NCBI GenBank assembly: GCA_001970955.1
Contig: MPUH01000506.1
Location: forward strand, 1 to 49,158
Reading direction: 5' to 3'
Origin: Stentor coeruleus
Lineage: Eukaryota > Ciliophora > Heterotrichea > Heterotrichida > Stentoridae
Length of the DNA stretch: 49,158 bases
Part shown: piece by piece, positions 42,851-49,158 of the stretch
Position numbering within the stretch: position 1 is the first letter of the stretch
Layout of the letters: the number at the start of each line of letters is the position of its first letter
The notes under the pieces: generated by a model
What the model saw: the letters and a program-made list of their open reading frames with translations, nothing else
The model's database searches: none
Told to the model about the DNA's origin: nothing
Program-made: the position numbers and the translations under genes

Positions 42851-43390
42851 ATGAGACAGTCAATAACTAGAAGAAGCACTTTACAAGAAAGGTCTTTATC
42901 AAAACCCCGTAAAATCCCAGATTATTTAGTATTTTCTATATAGAGAGAAGACTTGAAAATCGCTTTTTCAATATATAGTGATATAGAATCTGATGGTATT
43001 AGTCTTAATCAAGCTCAGTCCATACTTTGGGGATTTGGATTTTGGAGAATGACTCATAAAGAATTCGAAATTGAACTTGCTGAAAGTCGAATAAATCCTA
43101 ATAAACCAAAAATCACTTTTGAAGAGCTTCTTGATATAATAACAAGAAGATATAACAATGGCGGCAAATTTAATCGAATTAAAGAAATTTATGATATTTT
43201 AAATCCTAAAGAAAACTCTGAAGCGGATATTAGAGAAATGTTAGATATTTTTCATGAGTACCTTGAAATCCCAGTTAGCGAAAATGAACTTAATGATATT
43301 TTTGAATGTTTTGATTCAGAGTCATCACCAAATATTAATATTTCTGAGTTTATTAAAGTGTAAGACTTATATAGGATGAAGTATTCGTAA
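42851..43390 (+). CDS. divergent centrin/calmodulin-like EF-hand protein
   Basis: 169 residues after removing two 15-nt introns, GTATTTTCTATATAG (42929-42943) and GTAAGACTTATATAG (43360-43374). The first intron joins a basic N-terminal tail (MRQSITRRSTLQERSLSKP) to the EF-hand region; the second gives the ending SEFIKVMKYS, similar to the EFL-x-x-MKK end of centrins. Four EF-hand positions can be aligned, starting with EDLKIAFSIYSDIESDGISL. The loops are degenerate: the first lacks Glu at position 12, and the last (DSESSPNINISE) keeps D1, E3 and E12 but has no Gly at position 6. Basic tail plus length fit centrin more than calmodulin. Calcium binding is probably weak. Basal-body or contractile-fibre function is inferred from family only. 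Confidence 0.82.
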
Positions 43391-43804
43391 CTAACTAAAA
43401 ATCTTATAATTCATATTTTTACTATTAACTGAATTTTAAGTTTTAAATCTATTTCAGGGTGTTAAAAATCTGATAACTGTTTATATCGGCAACTATATGT
43501 AATACATTAAGTAAAAGGGAGTAATAAAGTGAACTTAATATAAAATATCCATAACTAATAAAATAAAAAATTACCTACTTTATTTTACTTACAACACAAA
43601 CTTCAAATCAAAAAAAAAATCTAAATATCATTCGCATCCACAGCCTACCAGAAAAAAAAAACTATAGTAAAAACATTCAAACTCTTCAAAACAAAAACAA
43701 CCTACTAAATGCATATTTACTCTCAACTACTCTTTACAATACTTCAAAAAATTCATCAAAGCCCTAAAAATTACCTTTTAGTTACTCTAAATCAGCTTAT
43801 AAAA
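43391..43804. other. intergenic spacer and AATF-like promoter
   Basis: Between two plus-strand genes. From 43590 to 43800 it is C-rich and nearly G-free, the 5' flank pattern. An in-frame extension of the next gene starts at 43709, but its composition matches flank DNA, so it is treated as non-coding. Confidence 0.55.
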
Positions 43805-44626
43805 ATGAGCAAAAAAGTTTTTCAAGCTTATTCTGAGGAGTACCAAGAATTAGATTTAGAAGAACTAGACATGCCACGATATGTCGAAGAACTGGAAAGG
43901 CCTTCAAAAGAAAAAAAGTCCACAATTTCACATATCGTCGAAGACGTCTGGGTCCCAAAGCCTGAACTAGTTGAAAAGTCCCTTGAAGAGCTTGAAAAGC
44001 AAGATGAGCTTTATAGAAAACGTATATCCCAGCATTCAGATCAAGAAAAAATCAAGTCCCAACAACTAAATCTCCAACGTACAATGCATATGGAAATTCT
44101 TGAACTCGGTATCAAATTACATCAATTACCAACTTTTTGTTCAGTACCTGAATACAAACAAAAACTTGAAGAAATCCTTGAATCTTTACTTCAACTACAA
44201 AAAAACTTATGCCCGATCTCAGTAAAATCTAAAGAAACAATTGAAAAAGATTGTTTAAAAATTTGGGATTGGCTTGCTGGGCTTGCTAGAGATTGGAGCC
44301 ATAGAGTTGATTTGAAAATTGGAGCTGATATTATTGAACAAGTTATGAGAGAAGCTGAGAAAAAAACTGATTATGATATACAAGTACATCTTTTAAGGGA
44401 GATGAAAAATGAAAATGTTTTTGTTAGGCCTTCAAGTGAAAAGAAGGCAAAACATAAGTTTTCTAAGCATAGGAAACTTAAATTTGATGTACATGAAAAG
44501 CTTCAGAATTTTATGGTACCTGAATATTCGGTTTGGGATACAAAACAGGAGAATTTACTTAAGTCACTGTTTGGTAAGAAGATTGAAGCTGAAGAGAAGG
44601 TTTATTTAGATATTCCATTAGTATAA
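43805..44626 (+). CDS. AATF/Che-1/Bfr2 family ribosome-biogenesis protein
   Basis: 273 residues from the ATG at 43805 (MSKKVFQAYSEEYQEL). An earlier in-frame ATG at 43709 would add 32 residues from C-rich, G-poor DNA and looks like 5' flank. The N-terminus is acidic. A middle helical region (RTMHMEILELGIKLHQLP, LESLLQLQKNL) matches the AATF/Che-1 domain. The C-terminus is a clear TRAUB motif: KLKFDVHEKLQNFMVPEY followed by W and LLKSLFG. In yeast Bfr2 and human AATF, proteins with this layout act in the small-subunit processome in the nucleolus. Shorter than human AATF, mainly through a reduced acidic N-terminus. No intron. Confidence 0.88.
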   Translation: MSKKVFQAYSEEYQELDLEELDMPRYVEELERPSKEKKSTISHIVEDVWVPKPELVEKSLEELEKQDELYRKRISQHSDQEKIKSQQLNLQRTMHMEILELGIKLHQLPTFCSVPEYKQKLEEILESLLQLQKNLCPISVKSKETIEKDCLKIWDWLAGLARDWSHRVDLKIGADIIEQVMREAEKKTDYDIQVHLLREMKNENVFVRPSSEKKAKHKFSKHRKLKFDVHEKLQNFMVPEYSVWDTKQENLLKSLFGKKIEAEEKVYLDIPLV

Positions 44627-45272
44627 ATTGTTTTTTAAAAGATTTAGATGAGTTGGAAGATTGTGCATGGGTAATGGCTTATATTTAGGATTTTTTTTTT
44701 TAGGTTTGAGTGAATATAGGGAAATTAAGATGTATTGATTATTGGAGGGAAATAATTATTAGAAAATAATAGGTTTTTATTGTTGAAGGGTGTTAATCAC
44801 TAAATGAAAATCGTTTTGATAGGATTTATATTATCAATCTTACGTAGGGATACTATATTTGTGGGCTTCAGATAACAGTTAGCCACATGTTAAAATTATC
44901 ATCTAAATATACAAGTTTTTTATTATGATAATAGCAGATTCCTACAGTTTTTAAAGTTATTATCGTTTCTTATGCATAAAAGTTGATAATCTATAATGAT
45001 TTTTTTTTAAACAATAATATTAAAGCAAATTTTTCAATTGGGATCAGTTAACCCATTTTAGTTAATTATAGTCAAATATACTAGGCAAAGCATGTTTTTT
45101 AATTTAATAAACATCAAAGTTCTGATTGGAATTACACAAACTCTAAAATAAAAATATTATAATTACTACATAAAATGATGCTAATAACTTTAATATATAA
45201 GATTTTTATATAAACAAGGTAGATATTTTTAATTGTAGAACCAAATGGAAGAATTTTATTATTATAAAAATC
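44627..45272. other. intergenic spacer
   Basis: Between two plus-strand genes. G-rich up to about 44870 (3' flank type), then AT-rich with TATA-like runs at about 45190-45215 before the USP start. No other feature. Confidence 0.55.
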
Positions 45273-46829
45273 ATGAAGTGTAGGCATATTAAAAAACTTG
45301 CATCAATAGACTATGAGACTATTATAACCAAATTCAAAGCTAGGTTTTGTGAAAAGTGTGGTAAAAAAGAAGACTTATACATAAATTTTATGACCTACGA
45401 GACTATGTGTGAATTACATTTTGCCAGAGACCAACTACAACTAAAAAAAGATCAGCTGCAAGTAATTTGCAAGCAATTCTGTAACTCAATTGTCGCTTTA
45501 GAAAACACTAAGATTAAAGATTTGATACCAATGCTTGAGATTAATAAGAAAAATATTAGAATTCTTGGATGTACAGGACTATTAAATCTAGGTAACACTT
45601 GCTATATTAATACTATTATTCAAGCCCTAAGTAGTATTTTATGCATAAAAACTTACTTTTTGAAATACGTTATTAGGTCAAAAGCTCAAGGAATTCTTAT
45701 GCAATTTTGTGAACTTTTAGATGCTATGTGGAGAGGTGAGAGATATTATGACCCAAGCCGTTTCCTAACTTTTATAAATGGAGAAATTTTTACTGATATG
45801 AATAGATTTAGACACCAAGATACACTTGAGTTTTTTCACTTTTTTCATACGACTATAGATAACAACCTCAAAGTTCAACTTGGCAGCAACTTTTTTTCAG
45901 ATTGTTTTTTATGGAAAACCAATATATCTCTCCAGTGTATTCAATGTCAAACCTCATCAATAGTACAAGAAGAATTCTTTGAGTTACCTTTATGTATTCC
46001 ACAAAAGGAAGAGTCTAAGTTTTTTAAAGATAAATCATACAATCTTATGAGCGACAAAGACAAATTCGAACTTGAAGGTATGACAAATAGTATTTGGAAA
46101 AAAGCTAAACTGTAAAATATATATAGTTTTGTAAATTCAAGGTCATTAAGAGTTATCAGTTTATATGAATGTTTATATTCCTATTTCAAAACCGAGAAAC
46201 TTGATGACCAGCAGAATTTGCGTATGTGTGACCACTGCAATTCTAAGCAGGAAAGCGAAAAAAATCAAAAAATAAAATCTTTACCTCCAGTTCTAGTAAT
46301 TGCATTAAAAAGATACTATTCAACAAATACAAAAATCCCACTCCATGTACAGCTTCCTATAATTTTAAACCTAAATGAATTTTCTCAAGATAAAGATTTA
46401 CCTTTATATGAATTATCTAGTGTTATTTCTCATAAAGGTGATTTACATTCTGGGCATTATTTTGCTTATTGTAAACATCAAGAAACTGGATTTTGGTTTA
46501 AGTTTAATGATAGAAAAGTTAGTAGGAGAACTGAAGAGCAGGTATTACAAAAACAAGCTTATATTGCGTTTTATACAGACAATTTTGTTATGAGGAATGT
46601 GAAGAAAGGAAAATTTTCAGTACCGGTTGAATGGTTTAATAGGTTTAAGTGTATAAAAAATCCGATGCAGATACCTTTTGAGAAGTATATTTGTGAACAT
46701 GATAAAATTAAACCTGGATATTCGATTGAGGATTTTAAGAAAGTTAGATATGATGATGTTAAAAATTATACTGAAAGAGAGGAAATTAGAAAGTTGAAAC
46801 CTTGTGAAGAATGTAAAAAAATTGTGTAA
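45273..46829 (+). CDS. ubiquitin-specific protease with ZnF-UBP domain
   Basis: 513 residues after a 15-nt intron at 46112-46126 (GTAAAATATATATAG). An N-terminal zinc finger of UBP type (CRH at 3-5, CEKC at 26-29, C46, H49) precedes the protease. Cys box LLNLGNTCYINTIIQALS has catalytic Cys110; HQDTLEFFHFF (181) is the second conserved box. Zinc pairs CIQC (222-225) and CDHC in exon 2 form the fingers. The His box SGHYFAYC has His390, and N407/D408 in KFNDRKV completes the triad, so the enzyme should be active. It cleaves ubiquitin from proteins; ZnF-UBP plus USP resembles USP3/USP22/Ubp8, which deubiquitinate histones. After the USP fold a C-terminal ~80 residues contain CEH and CEEC, perhaps another zinc site. 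Confidence 0.95.
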
Positions 46830-47096
46830 GGATGAGATTGAAAAAATGGAATTTATGATTAGATAATAAAAATATAAGGCTTTTAGATATAATTAATGCT
46901 TTTTGATATTTATATAGACTGGGGTTTATATGAATAATTTATTATATTTTTTATGATTTTACTATAGATCTTAAGTATATATTTTTTATAACTATAAAAT
47001 TATTATTATAACCACACAAACTAATACATCCTCAAGTCTAAAATAATTTTCTAATCTAAAAAAACCTCATTTAATAACCTATTATGTAATCTCATA
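46830..47096. other. convergent intergenic spacer
   Basis: Short AT-rich 3' flanks of the USP and ZnT genes. Nothing recognisable. Confidence 0.5.
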
Positions 47097-48804
47097 CTAA
47101 ACCAACTGCAAAGTATGCACATGAGGGAGTATTTCCTTACAAGCTTTAATCACATTTTTCCTATTACACCCTTCCTTAACTTTTACAACAGTCATAAGCG
47201 CTTCATGCTTGCCAGAAATTTTCCACGAGTGCATTTTCTCCACTTTTTCTACCCCCTCAATTTTCTTAAGTTTTTTCTCAAGTTTTTTTCCTTTTTTCCC
47301 AATATCCATTTCCATAAGTACCTTAACTGTATCCCCAATCAATTCAGTAACACTAAGTAATATAAGTGTAGATATAATAAGTGAAGCAATAGGGTCAGCA
47401 ATATGCCAATCATAAGCTTTAATTAATACTGAAGATACAATAACCCCAACACTTCCTAAAGTATCAGCAAGAACATGTAAAAATACCCCTCTAAGGTTAT
47501 TATTATCCCCATGAGACAAATCATGAAAAGAAAAAAGTCCAATAATATTTACTAATAGTCCAAGAAAAGATACTAAAATAAGCATATCAGTTTGTATTTC
47601 AGGGATTTCTATAATCCTTTCTATACTTTCAATAAAGATTTTAATACCAACAAATATAAGGAAAATAGAGTTGATAAACCCTGAGAGAATTTCATAACGA
47701 AGATAACCATATGGATGATCAGAATCTGGTGGATGTTTACTGATATATGAGGCATAAAGTCCAATAGCTAAAGCGGTACAGTCAAAGCACATATGAATTG
47801 CATCTGATATAAGCCCAAGACTATTATTCCAGTAGCCATATAAAGCTTCAACGAACATAAAAAGGAAATTAACTCTACTTAGACCTTACACAAGAAACAA
47901 AAATATACGCCTTGAGTCTTTGTGAGATAAAATATGTGATAAAACTCCAACTTTCTGACTGTGAATTGGTATCTGTTCCTGGCTTTGTGATGTGAACATA
48001 AAAATAGCTGATTTCATCCCGAGTAAATTAGTTAAAAATACCGCAGGGGAATTACACACAAAAATACTTATAAAAAACACACATATATAACTTGTTTGTA
48101 TATTGTCTTCTTTTTCTATACGATTCTGAAGTTTAGAAGGTAAATAAAACACTAAAAAACCAATAATTGTATAGAAAAACAACTTTTGGGCAAAGTCTTC
48201 AATTGAAAACCCAGTCTCAGATATAAAAAAAATCCTTACGGCCTGGTATATTAATCCTATAACACTTGCTGTAAGCCATGAATAAGACTCATATTTTATG
48301 TTTTGTTTACGCATAGACTGCGAGTAGTTTTTTTCTAAATGTTTAGCAAAGGACCATAAAATAGCTATTGCACAAATCCAGACTGAAAACTGAAAACAAA
48401 CACCTATTGTTAAGCTTAAGAATAAAAAGCCTCCTGTTAGGATCATTTCGTTTAAAGTGCGGATTTTATTGTAAACAGCTATGAATATGTTGATAATAAG
48501 GTATGATGGTTGGAATGTTAAAGTTCTAGATAAAAAAATACAGGATTGGGGATATTGAAGCTAGGTAGACTGTGAGAAAGACTACTAAAGATTTTATTAG
48601 CCCACCAAAGAGTACTTTTGATAACTGATTATTGGTTACTAAGTCAGGTTTAAGGAGGGATGTGGGTATATTCCAAGGCTTATTGTTTAAAGATTGAAGA
48701 CTTAGGAGGAGTAGGATTGGAGCTGCAGATACTGATGGGAATAAAGATAAAGCGATAAACCCGATAGATTCTCCGACACCCACAACGTACTCTAGCATTT
48801 TCAT
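47097..48804 (-). CDS. ZnT5/ZnT7/Msc2-type zinc transporter (cation diffusion facilitator)
   Basis: 558 residues after removing a 16-nt intron (GTATTTTTTTATCTAG, 48526-48541) and a 15-nt intron (GTAAGGTCTAAGTAG, 47875-47889). The N-terminal ~300 residues hold many hydrophobic segments, as in ZnT5 and Msc2. The CDF part begins FVEALYGYWNNSLGLISDAI; zinc-site residues HMCFD and HVLAD are both present (H-x3-D pairs). A short His-containing loop (FHDLSHGDNNN) and a cytosolic C-terminal domain (KKIEGVEKVEKMHSWKI) follow. It moves zinc from cytosol into the secretory pathway by proton exchange. Start taken at 48804 (MKMLEYVV); the frame is open to 49035, but without an ATG and with flank-like composition. 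The 16-nt intron is the only exception to 15 nt here. Confidence 0.92.
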
Positions 48805-49158
48805 ATTATTTTTAGGTTTAAGATATATTTTATGAGGTTTTTGATCAGGGAAATTAAGGGTGGTTTGAGAATTGAGGTTCGGGGTTTGGCGTTTGAGATT
48901 TGAGTGGTTTTTGTATTCATGATATGCGATAAAAAGTTTTAGGTTTATGTTTGGAAAAGTATAGGGAAGATAAAAGGAGAAGTTTAGGTTAAAATGGTAA
49001 GGATATGTTTTTATGTATTTTAATATTATGTTCACAGAATAATCTTGCTAAATGAAAGACTTTAAATTTATTATCATTATTTGTTAAGCTATCAATTCTG
49101 TAAGAGTAAAAAATTACTACATATTTCCATCTCTTCATATAATAAAATTATGCAGATA
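48805..49158. other. ZnT promoter side, window end
   Basis: Upstream of the ZnT gene. G-rich on the plus strand to about 48990 (coding-strand C-rich), then AT-rich. An open frame without ATG extends to 49035 and is probably not translated, though an upstream exon cannot be excluded. Confidence 0.45.

Noticed and set aside
48805-49035. N-terminal extension of the ZnT protein
   Set aside because: No ATG in the extension, and its composition matches C-rich 5' flanks of other genes.
1-49158. tRNA genes, CRISPR arrays, transposon terminal repeats, telomeric repeats
   Set aside because: I looked for T-loop-like motifs and repeats by eye and found none. A covariance-model scan would be needed to exclude tRNAs or small RNAs.

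Overview
The window looks like macronuclear DNA of a heterotrich ciliate, most probably Stentor or a close relative. The sequence is very AT-rich. All long ORFs avoid TAA, TAG and TGA, so the standard code is in use. Genes are interrupted by extremely short introns: I could place twelve by reading frame, eleven of 15 nt and one of 16 nt. Every one begins GT and ends AG, and every 15-nt example has A at position 10. Introns of 15-16 nt with the standard code are the known signature of Stentor. Gene products are plainly eukaryotic: CK1, importin-beta, SUN, PKA-R, USP, AATF/Bfr2 and ZnT.

Layout, left to right. At 1-88 (minus) there is a WD40-like open stretch running off the edge, preceded at 89-415 by a tandem array of intron-like 15-mers, the most unusual object here. 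Next come a PWWP/TFIIS-N-type chromatin protein (478-1311, minus, three introns) and a CK1 kinase (2183-3157, minus). At 4596-10799 (plus) one 2067-residue polypeptide carries four complete channel units, each ending in a cyclic-nucleotide-binding domain. A coiled-coil protein (11260-12768, plus) faces a SUN-domain protein (12796-13542, minus), followed by a low-complexity protein (13970-15247, minus) and a four-TM RING-H2 protein (16250-16810, minus, two introns). A divergent promoter region separates this from an importin-5-like karyopherin (18185-21472, plus).

The second half holds a 936-residue coiled-coil protein with a nine-copy short-motif array (21936-24746, minus), an unrecognised basic protein (25493-26269, minus), and a giant HECT-like protein of about 3288 residues (27212-37233, plus) whose catalytic cysteine is replaced by serine. 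Then come a PKA regulatory subunit (37746-38921, minus), a small unknown ORF, a 3-kb gene-poor stretch, a centrin/calmodulin-like protein, an AATF/Bfr2 ribosome-biogenesis protein, a ubiquitin-specific protease with ZnF-UBP, and a ZnT5/Msc2-type zinc transporter (47097-48804, minus, two introns).

The genes are housekeeping or signalling and are not organised as an operon. Three themes recur: cyclic-nucleotide signalling (the four-unit channel and PKA-R), ubiquitin (RING, HECT-like, USP) and nuclear functions (PWWP, SUN, importin, AATF). Flanking DNA has a strong strand asymmetry: C-rich and G-poor upstream of genes, G-rich downstream, read on the coding strand. Single lowercase n bases at 21802, 35388, 42098 and 42169 are each flanked by exact duplications of 25-95 bp. 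These look like unmerged contig overlaps; the one at 35388 artificially breaks the HECT-like gene.
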